DNA from: Sorangium cellulosum | GTDB taxonomy: Bacteria > Myxococcota_A > Polyangia > Polyangiales > Polyangiaceae | Direction of reading: 5' to 3' | Length of the DNA stretch: 64,000 nucleotides | NCBI RefSeq assembly: GCF_004135735.1 | Contig: NZ_CP012670.1 | Coordinates: forward strand, 310,001 to 374,000 | Shown here: one piece after another, positions 17,215 through 25,269 of the stretch | How positions within the stretch are numbered: the first letter of the stretch is position 1 | Layout of the letters: each line of letters begins with the position of its first letter | Notes under the pieces: generated by a model | Databases searched by the model: none | Told to the model about the DNA's origin: nothing | Seen by the model: the letters and a program-made list of their open reading frames with translations, nothing else | Program-made: the position numbers and the translations under genes

Positions 17215-18996
17215 ATGAGACGCTCGCTCGATGGCCCCGGCGGCCCGCCTCGAGAGGGGGGCGACACCATCGAAGATCCGACCGACGAGGACTTCGCCGT
17301 CGCGGCGCGCTGGGCGCTGAGGCAGAAGGATTATCGCCAGGCCGCGCAGCAGGCGTCCGTGGCCGTGGCGCTGCGCCCGCTCCACGAGCCGCACCTCCGC
17401 CTGCTCGACGAGGTGATCGCGAAGGCGCGCGCGCCCCTCGAGGTGTTCGCGCTGCCGGCGGAGGGCGCCTTCTTCGGCCTGTGCGCGGCGCGGGCGCGGG
17501 CGCTCGCGCGCCTCGAGCGCTTCGACGAGGCCCTCCGCGCGCTGTTCAATGCGGCCGCGTTCAGCCCTGACACGCCGTTCGTGCCGTGGGCCCCGGCGTG
17601 GCTCGCGACCGCGAAGGCCGCGCGTCGCGTCGCCCCGGAGACGGTCGTGGAGGCCTTGCTCTCGCTCGCGGAGGCCACGCGCGGTCGCCCGCTCTCCCCG
17701 GGAGCGCGCGGGAACCTCGAGGCCGCGCTCGTCGTCGCGGAGCGGGTGCAGGCGCGGCATCCGCCGAGCGAGCGCCTGCTCGCCGCGCAGTCCCGCGTGC
17801 TGCGCGCGCTCGGTCGGGGCGAGGACGCGGCGGCGCGCCTCGCCGAAGCGGGGGAGAGCCCGGGCTGGGAGCTCGCCGTCGAGCGGGCCTCGATCTGCGG
17901 AGATCGCGGCGATCTCGGCGCGCGCGCGCGGTGGCTCGAGCGCGCCCGCGACGCGCGGCCTCGCGAGCCGGCGATCCTCCTCGATCTCGGCGACACGCAC
18001 CTCGCGGACGGGCGCGTCGACGCGGCCGCCGACGCGTACGCGCGCGCGCTCGCGCTGGACGCCTCGTCGGTCTGGGCGGAGGTCTCCCTCGCGTATGCCC
18101 GGGCGCTGGCCGCCGGGACCCCCTGCGGCGCGGACCTCCTGGCGAATGCGCGGTCCCTGGCCGAGCACCCGCGGGCGCGCGCGCTGCAGGCGGATCTGTC
18201 GGCGTATGGGACACGCCTCGCCGATCCGGTGGATCCGGTGGTCCGGGTCATCCGGAGCGCCGCTGAGCAGGCAGCGAGCTCGCCGGCCAGGCTCCGCGTC
18301 CGCGTGCGCGCGGACCGACCGCTGGCCCCGTCGGCGCGCATCGCGTTTTCGCAGCAGCTCGCTGTCTCTGGCCGCGACGGCCAGCTCGTCGTCGACCACG
18401 AGGGCGCGCCTTTGCGGCCCGGTCCGCTCTGGCGGGCGGACGCCGGCGGGCTGGCCCCGGCCGTACCCCGCCCTCCAGACGCGGTGATCGACGGCGTGCG
18501 CGAGCTGGCCTGCGGCGCGTTCGCGTGGGACGTGTGGTGCGCGCGAGCGCTCGAGATCTCCTCCACGCTCGACCTGTCCAGCGCAGCGCGCCTGGTCGAT
18601 GCCATGGCGCACCCGCCTGCGCCGCCGTCTCGCGATCACGATCCGGTGTTGTGGGTCCATGCGTTCCAGGTCGCGGCGGCCGTCCTGACCGGCCTTGGGC
18701 CCGAGCCGCCCCTCGTGCGAAAGGAACGCCTCTGTTCGCTGCTCGCCGGCACGGACGACTGGAGCTCGGCCGCGGCGCTGCTCGGCCTGCGCGCGCTCGC
18801 CAGCGCATGTACGGAGCTTCGCGGAGCGGTGCTGGAGCGGGCAGCGCTGTTGCTCCCCTCCGAGGGGGAGCCCCTGCCGCCGTCCTCGCGCGCGCTCGCC
18901 GTCCTCGGCTGCGAGCTCGCCGCTGGTGAAGAGCGGCGAAGATTCCTCCGTCTGCGGGCCAGGGTCGTCGCCGAGCTCCTGGCGTCGAACGGGTGA
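17215..18996 (+). CDS. TPR-containing protein
   Basis: A 593-residue, probably cytoplasmic protein with TPR-like helical pairs: 'ALRQKDYRQAAQQASVAVAL' (about 25-45), 'ARALARLERFDEALRALFNA' (about 95-120), and 'DLGDTHLADGRVDAAADAYA' (about 265-290). The C-terminal half (about 350-593) is helical and not recognised. The ATG at 17215 ('MRRSLDGPGG') is the nearest start before the coherent sequence at 'IEDPTDEDFAVAARWAL'; it lies 115 bases from the divergent FGE-like gene. TPR proteins act as protein-interaction scaffolds; the partner here is unknown. Confidence 0.75.
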   Translation: MRRSLDGPGGPPREGGDTIEDPTDEDFAVAARWALRQKDYRQAAQQASVAVALRPLHEPHLRLLDEVIAKARAPLEVFALPAEGAFFGLCAARARALARLERFDEALRALFNAAAFSPDTPFVPWAPAWLATAKAARRVAPETVVEALLSLAEATRGRPLSPGARGNLEAALVVAERVQARHPPSERLLAAQSRVLRALGRGEDAAARLAEAGESPGWELAVERASICGDRGDLGARARWLERARDARPREPAILLDLGDTHLADGRVDAAADAYARALALDASSVWAEVSLAYARALAAGTPCGADLLANARSLAEHPRARALQADLSAYGTRLADPVDPVVRVIRSAAEQAASSPARLRVRVRADRPLAPSARIAFSQQLAVSGRDGQLVVDHEGAPLRPGPLWRADAGGLAPAVPRPPDAVIDGVRELACGAFAWDVWCARALEISSTLDLSSAARLVDAMAHPPAPPSRDHDPVLWVHAFQVAAAVLTGLGPEPPLVRKERLCSLLAGTDDWSSAAALLGLRALASACTELRGAVLERAALLLPSEGEPLPPSSRALAVLGCELAAGEERRRFLRLRARVVAELLASNG

Positions 18997-19224
18997 GCGC
19001 CAGAGGCGAGCCTCTCCGCGCATGCCCGCGTAATCCTGCGTGACGTCGGACCGTGCCAAAATGGCCCGGAGCGCCCCAAGCTGGGTCGGGGCACCGAGCC
19101 TGGATTCGCACATCTACTGGGCGGCCGGTCTGGGCAGGGCATTCTCGACGTCAGTCGGGATACAGGAACCTCACCGCAAGCTCGGCCGGCTCACGTGCCT
19201 CGGAAGCCGCCCCGGGAGCGCCGA

Positions 19225-19425
19225 TCACGCGGCCTCGGTCTCGCGATCGAGGGCGCCGAGGGCGCGCTGGATGCGCGCGACCTCGGCCGCCTCGAAGCAG
19301 GGCTCGCCGCATTGCTCGCACACCCATGCGGGTATCGCGTCCCAGCGCACGTGATAGCCGTTGCGGTCCACGCTGAACGGAGCGTGGGAGCGCCTCATCT
19401 CGCCTCGACAGTGCATGCACTGCAT
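19225..19425 (-). CDS. YgiT-type zinc finger antitoxin (MqsA N-terminal-like)
   Basis: A 66-residue protein with two CxxC pairs ('CMHCRGEM' and 'CEQCGEPC') and a short helical tail, typical of the zinc domain of MqsA/YgiT-like antitoxins. The ATG at 19425 is preceded by AGAGGAA at good spacing; a GTG at 19431 is possible. It begins two bases after the stop of the DUF4258 gene, so the two are co-transcribed in toxin-then-antitoxin order. No DNA-binding HTH is present, so self-repression would need the complex or another factor. Likely neutralises the partner by direct binding. Confidence 0.85.
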   Translation of the reverse strand: MQCMHCRGEMRRSHAPFSVDRNGYHVRWDAIPAWVCEQCGEPCFEAAEVARIQRALGALDRETEAA

Positions 19426-19427
19426 GA

Positions 19428-19748
19428 TCACTTCCTCTGCCTGAAGCCGGTGGACCACTGATCGGGATGGGGGATGTAGGCCGTGAGGATGGCCAGGTAA
19501 CCCGGCTTGGGTGCGCAGACGACGTGAACGGGACGGCCGCTGTCCCCGGCGCCCAGCAGCAGGCAGCTATGGCCGCGCACGTCCTCCGGGTAGTCCTCGA
19601 TCAGCTCGCCCGCCATGATCGCAGCGTGGAGCTCGGCAGGCGAGATCATCCGGCCGGGCGGGCTCATCTGGCGCACCGCGTGCGGGAGGAAGAGAAGCCT
19701 CTTCGCCGCCGCCGCTCGGACCTGGTCGAGAACGCTGGCATCCACCAC
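19428..19748 (-). CDS. DUF4258 family putative toxin
   Basis: A 106-residue protein of the DUF4258 (RelE/BrnT-like) type, usually paired with a YgiT-like zinc finger. Visible features are 'FLPHAVRQMSPPGRMISPAE', 'ELIEDYPEDVRGHSCLLLG' and 'VHVVCAPKPGYLAILTAYIP', the strand-helix order of the RelE-like fold. The start is a GTG (19748) after AGGAAGG on the minus strand. A role as a ribosome-dependent or free mRNA endonuclease is inferred from the fold only. Confidence 0.85.
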   Translation of the reverse strand: MVDASVLDQVRAAAAKRLLFLPHAVRQMSPPGRMISPAELHAAIMAGELIEDYPEDVRGHSCLLLGAGDSGRPVHVVCAPKPGYLAILTAYIPHPDQWSTGFRQRK

Positions 19749-20256
19749 GCTGGACCCCCTTCCTGCAGTAGTATGCCCGAAGCCTCGTTGATGCTCCACG
19801 CCGAGGTCGCCCGGGGCCCGCACGCCGCACACGGCCGACGTTCCGGATGCCTGCCGGGGCCGCGGGGCCGATCGAGGCCGCCGCGACGCGGCGGGGAGCG
19901 TGGCCGGCGGGCGTGGCCGGCAACGACCCGATCCAGGGCGGGGCACCCGGCGTCGCGCCCGCCGGCGTGCGCCTCGAAGCCACCCGCCGGCGTGCGCCGC
20001 GACGCCACCGGCCAGGCCGCGCTGGACCCGGGCGGGGCATCCCACGGGCAGCGGCCCCGGCGCACCTCCTCCGCCGCCCTCCGCCGCCCGCGACCCGCGG
20101 TCGCCGAGGCTCGCCGCCGCGCCGCCGGCTTGATCCGTTCCGTCCAGCCCGCGTAACGCCGCATCGTGTCGATGGTGCAAGAGCGAACCGTTCTCGAGCA
20201 CCTCACCTGCGACGAGCGGATCGCGATCGCCGCCCGCCCCGGGCGCGCGGGAGCTC
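19749..20256. other. 508-bp region with no supported gene
   Basis: High-GC sequence upstream of both the toxin-antitoxin pair and the metallopeptidase. It contains an imperfect direct repeat of GCCGGCGTGCG (about 19962 and 19986) and frames that look like composition artefacts. The missing first third of the metallopeptidase gene would be expected here but is not recognisable. Confidence 0.5.
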
Positions 20257-20745
20257 GTGAGCGGCGCGTCGCTGCTGTACCTCGGGCGGCAGCTCCGCCT
20301 TCGCCTGCTCCCCGACGAGGACCCGCGCCCCCTGGCCCTCCACGGCGGCTGGCTGGAGCTGCCGCTCCCGCGGGGCCTCGCGCCCGAGCACCGCGGCGCG
20401 TACGCGCGGGCGGCGCTGCTCGACTGGTACCGGCGGCGGGCGACGGAGCGCCTGCCCGGGTGGGCGGCGCCCTGGGCGCAGAAGCTCGGCGTGTCGTTCG
20501 AGCGCCTCGTCGTGACCGACCCGGCGAAGCGCTGGGGGAGCTGCTCCCGCGGCGTCCTCCGGATCAACTGGCGCATCGTGCAGGCGCCGAGGACGCTTGT
20601 CGATTACGTGCTCGCCCACGAGCTCGCGCACCTGATTCACGATCACCACGGGCGGGAGTTCTGGGCCGCGCTCGGCCGGGTGATGCCCGACTACGAGGCG
20701 CGGCGGGCCCGCCTGGCGGAGCTCGGGCCAGCGCTGCTGCGGTGA
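20257..20745 (+). CDS. YgjP-like zinc metallopeptidase (DUF45), N-terminally shortened
   Basis: A 162-residue metal-dependent peptidase-like protein. It has 'AKRWGSCSRGVLRINWRI' (the WGSC motif, about 90-107) and the zinc site 'HELAHLIHDHHGREFW' (about 121-136), with His/His/His ligands and Glu as general base. Family members usually run to about 230 residues, with an Arg-rich N-terminal strand region before 'VSGASLLYLGRQLRLRL'. Here the sequence starts inside that motif at a GTG, and the open frame upstream looks unrelated. The gene is therefore short or truncated at the 5' end. Its last 54 bases are duplicated at 22777-22830, marking the borders of the ATPase cassette. Confidence 0.75.
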   Translation: MSGASLLYLGRQLRLRLLPDEDPRPLALHGGWLELPLPRGLAPEHRGAYARAALLDWYRRRATERLPGWAAPWAQKLGVSFERLVVTDPAKRWGSCSRGVLRINWRIVQAPRTLVDYVLAHELAHLIHDHHGREFWAALGRVMPDYEARRARLAELGPALLR

Positions 20746-20747
20746 CG
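20694..20747 (+). repeat. Left direct repeat of the ATPase cassette
   Basis: The 3' end of the metallopeptidase gene (GAGGCGCGGCGGGCCCGCCT through the stop) recurs at 22777-22830 with only a handful of mismatches, 2,083 bases away. A partial extra copy of the following sequence (GCTGACGCGGTCGCGCC) lies at 20767-20783. This is what insertion with duplication of the target end, or an att-like site, would leave. Confidence 0.8.
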
Positions 20748-21058
20748 CCAGAGCGGGCCAGCGCTGCTGTGCTGACGCGGTCGCGCCCGGTGGTCGACCC
20801 CTCTCGCCCCGGCGCGCTGCCCCGGGCAGCCCCGCCTGCCTGGGACGATGTGCCCCAGGCGTTCAGCGAGCTGCAACCTGGGTCGGGCCGCTGCGGGGAT
20901 GGCCTCACCGCCTCCGCTGCCGCCGCTGGCTGGGCCGCTGGGAGGCCGTCACGCACCGCCGCGGCGCCCTGGCGCCTGCCAGGAAACCCGGACCTGGGCC
21001 CATCGAGACGCGCTTGCATCTGGCCACGCCGTCCGAGCGCGCCGTAGTCTTCGCCGCG
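20748..21058. other. 311-bp leader region of the ATPase cassette
   Basis: Between the metallopeptidase stop and the ATPase start lies the second partial copy of the border repeat (about 20754-20790) and then GC-rich sequence with no supported gene. A promoter for the ATPase pair is expected here, but I cannot point to one with confidence. Confidence 0.5.
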
Positions 21059-22288
21059 ATGCGGCCCCTGGTCACAGTCCGCGCCAAGAACTTCCGCAGC
21101 CTTCGGGATGTGGAGGTGGAGCTCCAGCCGCTGAACGTCCTCGTCGGGCCCAACGCCAGCGGCAAGTCGAACTTTCTCGACCTCATCGCGTTCCTCGGCG
21201 ATGCCGTTCACGAGCATCTCCGTCCGGCCATCGAGAGGCGTGGCGGCTTCGAGCATGTCGCCTTCCGAGGCGGTGCGCGCCAAACACAGGCGCGCACGGT
21301 CGAGATCACGGTCGAGGCGATCGTCACCCGATATGCGAGCGACAAGGCCCGGGACGCCTACACGCTGCGGTTCAGCGAGGGCAAGGTCTTGCGGCGACCG
21401 AGTGGCCGGGCGATGGCCGTCCTCCGTCGCGACGAGGAGTTTCGATTCAAAAGGACACAGGGCAGCGGCCGCCGGCTGACCATCAACGGGACCAAATTCA
21501 CCGTCTACGACACATCGAAGGACACACCGCGGAAGGGGAAGCAAAAATCGGAGAACCTGCTCCAGAAGGAGTCGCTCGGCCTCTCCACGCTGCCGCGCCT
21601 GGCGCCGGAGCGGGGCGGTGAGCAGGTGGGCAAAATTGCCGACCTCTTCTCGACCTTTCGCGTCTTCGACGTCGACGTGCCGGCAGCTCGGTTGCCTTCA
21701 GCGCTCGATCGCGGCGAGAAGCTCCAGCCCGACGCCGGCAACCTCGCGGCCTTCCTCCACGAGCTCTCTCGAGATGCGGACCTCTTCCGCGACCTCGAGG
21801 ACGACGCGCGCGCGATGATCCCGGGGCTCGAGCGCATCCACTTCCGCCCGGTGGGCGGCGCCGAGGAGGCCGTCGCCGTCGAGCTCGAGGAGCGCGCGCT
21901 CCGTGGCCGCACCTCGCTCGCCGACGCGTCGTATGGATCCATCCGGGCGCTCGCGCTGCTGGCCATGATCTACGATCCTGCCCCTCCGCGCCTCACCTGC
22001 GTCGAGGAGATCGATCACGGGCTCCACCCCTACGTCTTCGACCGGCTGGTCGAGCGCCTGCGTGACGCCTCCTCGCGGACGCAGTTTCTCGTGGTCACCC
22101 ACTCGCCGGCCCTCGTGAACCGACTGCGTGCCTCCGAGCTCATCATCTGTGAGCGAAATCAAGAGACCGGTGAGACGTTGATCCCTGCCGCGGACCCGGA
22201 GGAGGTTCGGAAGATCGAGAAGAAGCTGGCGGGGAAGATGGGCCTCGGGGAGCTGTGGTTCAGCGGGACGCTGGGGGGTACGCCTTGA
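21059..22288 (+). CDS. OLD/AAA-type ATPase (AAA_21, SMC-like head)
   Basis: A 409-residue ATPase. It has an N-terminal strand 'VTVRAKNFRSLRDVEVELQP', Walker A 'VGPNASGKSNFLDLIAFLG' (about 31-50), an insert of about 200 residues, signature-like 'LADASYGSIRALALLAMIYD', Walker B 'RLTCVEEIDHGLHPYVFDRL' (about 315-335), and H-loop 'QFLVVTHSPALVNRL' (about 346-360). This is the single-chain ABC-like head of predicted ATPases often linked to phage or plasmid defence. There is no C-terminal TOPRIM; the downstream partner may fill that role. The ATG at 21059 begins the first strand; 21014 is an alternative. The stop overlaps the next start as TTGA. Confidence 0.85.
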   Translation: MRPLVTVRAKNFRSLRDVEVELQPLNVLVGPNASGKSNFLDLIAFLGDAVHEHLRPAIERRGGFEHVAFRGGARQTQARTVEITVEAIVTRYASDKARDAYTLRFSEGKVLRRPSGRAMAVLRRDEEFRFKRTQGSGRRLTINGTKFTVYDTSKDTPRKGKQKSENLLQKESLGLSTLPRLAPERGGEQVGKIADLFSTFRVFDVDVPAARLPSALDRGEKLQPDAGNLAAFLHELSRDADLFRDLEDDARAMIPGLERIHFRPVGGAEEAVAVELEERALRGRTSLADASYGSIRALALLAMIYDPAPPRLTCVEEIDHGLHPYVFDRLVERLRDASSRTQFLVVTHSPALVNRLRASELIICERNQETGETLIPAADPEEVRKIEKKLAGKMGLGELWFSGTLGGTP

Positions 22289-22761
22289 GCCGGCGCACCC
22301 GGGATCAGCCCGTGCGGGGCGGCAAGAAGGCCCCGAAGCGGCCTCCTGTCGTGCTGGTCTTCGGGGAGGACGAGAATGATCGGGAGAGCATCAAGATCCT
22401 GCTCGAAGCGCTCTGCCCGGCTCTGGCGAGACGCGTCCAGACGCGCCGACACCCGCTGGTGCTGATCAAGAGCGCGCGCCCGATCGATTACGTCGGAAAG
22501 AACGTCGGGAGGATCCGGAACGCCAAGGAGGAGCTCAAGCGGCGCGTGGTGCCGAGCGACGTCAAGAGCGGCCAGCGCGGGTTCCGTGGGTATCGCGAGT
22601 CCGACGCACCCCGGATCGCCGCCGAGGTGAGCAAGCTGGGTTTGGCCAACGCACCGCAAGCGAGCAGCGGCTCGTACGACCATTTTCGCCGGAGCGTGGG
22701 CGCATGCAGCGCGGGTGCTCGCCCAGCGCCCAAGGGCGCTCATCCTTCTCGATCTCGGTGA
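22285..22761 (+). CDS. Small ATPase partner (DUF4276/TOPRIM-like), possibly internally deleted
   Basis: A 158-residue protein starting at a TTG that overlaps the ATPase stop. The first part 'PPVVLVFGEDENDRESIKIL' resembles the opening strand and acidic motif of DUF4276/TOPRIM-like partners of such ATPases. The second part 'YRESDAPRIAAEVSKLGL' and 'SSGSYDHFRRSV' looks like the family's C-terminal end. The usual middle with further acidic residues is not seen and the protein is shorter than expected, so an internal deletion is plausible. An overlapping frame (22682-22828) reads 'ARVLAQRPRALILLDLGDVD' and then runs into the duplicated metallopeptidase tail; it is probably a junction relic. Function inferred from position. 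Confidence 0.6.
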   Translation: MSRRTRDQPVRGGKKAPKRPPVVLVFGEDENDRESIKILLEALCPALARRVQTRRHPLVLIKSARPIDYVGKNVGRIRNAKEELKRRVVPSDVKSGQRGFRGYRESDAPRIAAEVSKLGLANAPQASSGSYDHFRRSVGACSAGARPAPKGAHPSRSR

Positions 22762-22776
22762 CGTAGATGCCGACGA

Positions 22777-22830
22777 CGAGGCGCGGCGGGCCCGCCTGGG
22801 AGAGCTCGGGCCAGCGCTGCTGTGGTGACG
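22777..22830 (+). repeat. Right direct repeat of the ATPase cassette
   Basis: Copy of the last 54 bases of the metallopeptidase gene (20694-20747), encoding EARRARLGELGPALLW and a stop where the intact gene has EARRARLAELGPALLR. Similarity to the left side continues through ACGCGGTCGCGCC after the stop. Confidence 0.8.
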
Positions 22831-23077
22831 CGGTCGCGCCGGGTCGTCGCCCCTCCTCCCATCACCGCGGGCCGACGGCTTGACAGCGGCCTCGGTCCGA
22901 CGGATCCTTCGGGTCGCGGGCCGCTCCGGGCCCGGCTCCTCGCGCCGCCGCCGGCACGGCTCGCGCGAGGGGCGAAGAGGGCGCTGCCCTTCGGCGGTCT
23001 CGGATCGTGATGCTGCCGCTCTTCCGTCGGTGCCGGCCGACAAGGACCGATCTCGGCGGATCACCTGGACGAGGCCG

Positions 23078-23377
23078 ATGGGGAACCGTCACCACAACAA
23101 GAAGCTGCGCGCGGACGTTCGGGCGAAAATGGCCAGGACCGGCGAGAGCTATCAGAAGGCGCTCGCGCGGCTCCTCGCCGAACGCTCCGCGCCGGGGCCC
23201 GTGCGCGGCGTCGATCTCGTGCCGATCGACTACTTCGGTGCGCCGGCGGCGCTCGCGACGTTCGAGATCGCGGGGCGGCTCGCCTGTCTCGTCGTCTCGA
23301 GCCCCCATCACCCGCGGCCGTTCCCCCGCGGTCCCCTGGTCGCCCTGGCGGCGCGCGGGCTTCGGACCGTCCATTGA
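23078..23377 (+). CDS. Small basic hypothetical protein
   Basis: A 99-residue protein starting 'MGNRHHNKKLRADVRAKMAR' followed by 'TGESYQKALARLLAERS'. The motif K-L-R-x-x-V-R-x-x-M-x-x-T-G-E-x-Y recurs in small helical proteins of high-GC bacteria, often near plasmid or mobile genes; its function is not established. The second half ('VDLVPIDYFGAPAALATFEI', 'RLACLVVSSPHHPRPFPRG') may form a small beta domain. No signal peptide. A start at 23078 gives the cleanest protein; upstream codons are Arg/Ser-rich noise. It lies just outside the ATPase cassette. Confidence 0.6.
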   Translation: MGNRHHNKKLRADVRAKMARTGESYQKALARLLAERSAPGPVRGVDLVPIDYFGAPAALATFEIAGRLACLVVSSPHHPRPFPRGPLVALAARGLRTVH

Positions 23378-23586
23378 GTGATCCTCGCGAGCTCGAACGC
23401 CGCGAGGTCATGATGAGCACTGCAACGAGAGACAGCGTGTCGGCTCGACGCGCGCGTCGCCGCCAGCGCGCGGCAAGGTAAGCTAGCGTGCGAGCGATCT
23501 CGTCCGCTACGAGATCCGCCATCCGCCGACAGCGTGGGCGGTTGTCCCACGCAGCGCGGACGGCGCAACTGAGCTACGACTGCGGG

Positions 23587-24303
23587 ATGTTCGGCCCAGG
23601 GCATCCTCAGTACCGTCCGCAGCCACCGCCTCACTACCCTCCTCCTCAGCCACCGCCGTATTACCCTCCACCGCCGCCCCCTCCGCGGCGTCCGAAACCA
23701 GGCTTGCCGCCGGTCGTGATTGTGCTCCTCGTCCTGGGAGGGCTGTTCTCGCTCGGCATGGGCGCCCTCATCGTGCTCGGCGGCGTGGCGTACGTCGTGG
23801 CGAACGCGACGCCCGAGCACGCCGTCGTCGAGCCCGTGCCTTCCGGCGTGTCGACCGCGGGCGGCGCCTTGCCCGCGCCGCCCCGGTCGACGAACACCCC
23901 GCTTCGTCCCGACCTGGATGCCGAGGAGGCGGCGGGCGCGGACCCGTCCATCGGCGAGCGCGCCGCAGGCGATGGCCCGGCGCCCGTCGGCAATCACGGG
24001 ACGGGCGAGACGCCGGCGCCCTCGTCGGCGGGAGGGCGAGCGCCCGCCTCCCCGAGCGAGGGCTCCTCGAACGGAGGCACGAGCAGCGGAAGCGCGACCG
24101 GCGGGGTGTCCTGGTGGTGCACGGCGAGCGCGTCCGTGCGCGTCTGCGGCTTCGCGGGCGCCTGCAACTATCAGATGGTGTTCGGCAACGGCGGAGGGAA
24201 GGACCGCTTCATGGCATCGCAGCAGGCCAAGCGGGCGTGCGAGGCGAGCGCGCGGGCGAAGGGCGCCACGGCCGTCTGCGTCGTGCAGTGCAGCGCTCGC
24301 TGA
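23587..24303 (+). CDS. Single-pass membrane protein, Pro-rich N-terminus, Cys-containing C-domain
   Basis: A 238-residue protein. Residues 1-40 are a Pro/Tyr-rich disordered segment ('PPPHYPPPQPPPYYPPPPPP'), followed by one membrane helix ('VVIVLLVLGGLFSLGMGALI', about 42-65), a long Ser/Gly/Pro linker, and a C-terminal domain (about 180-238) with 'WWCTASASVRVCGFAGAC' and 'RACEASARAKGATAVCVVQC'. The six Cys suggest disulfides outside the membrane. The C-terminal pattern recalls small secreted Cys-rich modules of myxobacteria. Function unknown. Confidence 0.65.
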   Translation: MFGPGHPQYRPQPPPHYPPPQPPPYYPPPPPPPRRPKPGLPPVVIVLLVLGGLFSLGMGALIVLGGVAYVVANATPEHAVVEPVPSGVSTAGGALPAPPRSTNTPLRPDLDAEEAAGADPSIGERAAGDGPAPVGNHGTGETPAPSSAGGRAPASPSEGSSNGGTSSGSATGGVSWWCTASASVRVCGFAGACNYQMVFGNGGGKDRFMASQQAKRACEASARAKGATAVCVVQCSAR

Positions 24304-24591
24304 CATCGTAGGCGTCGTCGTCCATCGCGACGAGCGCCACGCCCCCCACCGCGGCCATCGCTTCATCGCCCCGTCGGAACCCTGCTCCGCGGCGGGGGCT
24401 CCGTCGCTGCCTATCCGCTCGGACCGTGCTCACCGGTTGCCGCCGCCCGCGCCCACGACGATAGAGTGCCACGACCACGAAGGAAAGCGGCTGCGCCCGG
24501 CGGCCGTTCATCGCCGGTGTCCTCTTCATCCGCGCTGGCGACGACAAGGTCGCGAGGCCGCGAGGAGAAGTGATTCTTTTCGGGAGACCTC

Positions 24592-25269
24592 ATGAAAGCA
24601 CGCGCGAGAACATGCTCTGCTCTTGTCTTCCTGTCCGTGTCGGCCGTGTCCGCGTGCGGCGGCTCGGGCGACAGCCCGGGGGGCAGCAACGTCGTTTACG
24701 GATCATGCGAGGAGGTCGCGGCCTGCGGCGGCGATCCGACCGGCTCGTGGACGCTCGACGGCATGTGCGTCGATTCGTCGCTCTCCGCGGCTCACCTCGA
24801 GGACTGCGACGCGAAGTCGGACGCGAGCGGCCTCGAGGCGAGCGGAACTCTCGACTTCCATGCCGACGGTACCTTCGTCAGGACCATGACGGGCAAGGGA
24901 AGGAGCCGGTCGATCTACCCTCCGGGATGTTCCTTCCTCGAGGGCGGGACGCTCACGTGCGAGGGGCTGGACGACCTCCTGAAGAGGAGTGTGGACCGCG
25001 TCGACTCGGACTACGAGTCGGCGGGGTGCGCCGTCGTGGGGGAGAGTTGCGTGTGCGACATGGTCATGTCGGAGACCACCAGGACCGAGACGGGCACCTG
25101 GACAGCCTCCGGCGCCGCCTTGACGATCGCGCGCGACGGCCGAAACCCGAGGAGCGAGGCGTTCTGCGTGCACGGCTCCTCGCTGACGCTCGGCGTATCG
25201 GCAGGGAGCCAGGCGGACGACGTCACCGCCTCGACGATGACGAGCTACATGCGGTTCACGAGGCGATGA
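24592..25269 (+). CDS. Putative lipoprotein
   Basis: A 225-residue lipoprotein. Signal peptide 'MKARARTCSALVFLSVSAVS' is followed by Cys at residue 22 ('SACGGSGD'). The mature part has lipocalin-like strand pairs ('GSWTLDGMC', 'GTLDFHADGTFVRTMTGKG', 'TRTETGTWTASGAALTIA') and several Cys likely in disulfides. This pattern (polar strand, 'G.W.', repeated) is seen in small envelope proteins of Sorangiineae. It converges with the UV endonuclease gene and overlaps it by 14 bases at the 3' ends. No specific role can be assigned. Confidence 0.75.
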   Translation: MKARARTCSALVFLSVSAVSACGGSGDSPGGSNVVYGSCEEVAACGGDPTGSWTLDGMCVDSSLSAAHLEDCDAKSDASGLEASGTLDFHADGTFVRTMTGKGRSRSIYPPGCSFLEGGTLTCEGLDDLLKRSVDRVDSDYESAGCAVVGESCVCDMVMSETTRTETGTWTASGAALTIARDGRNPRSEAFCVHGSSLTLGVSAGSQADDVTASTMTSYMRFTRR

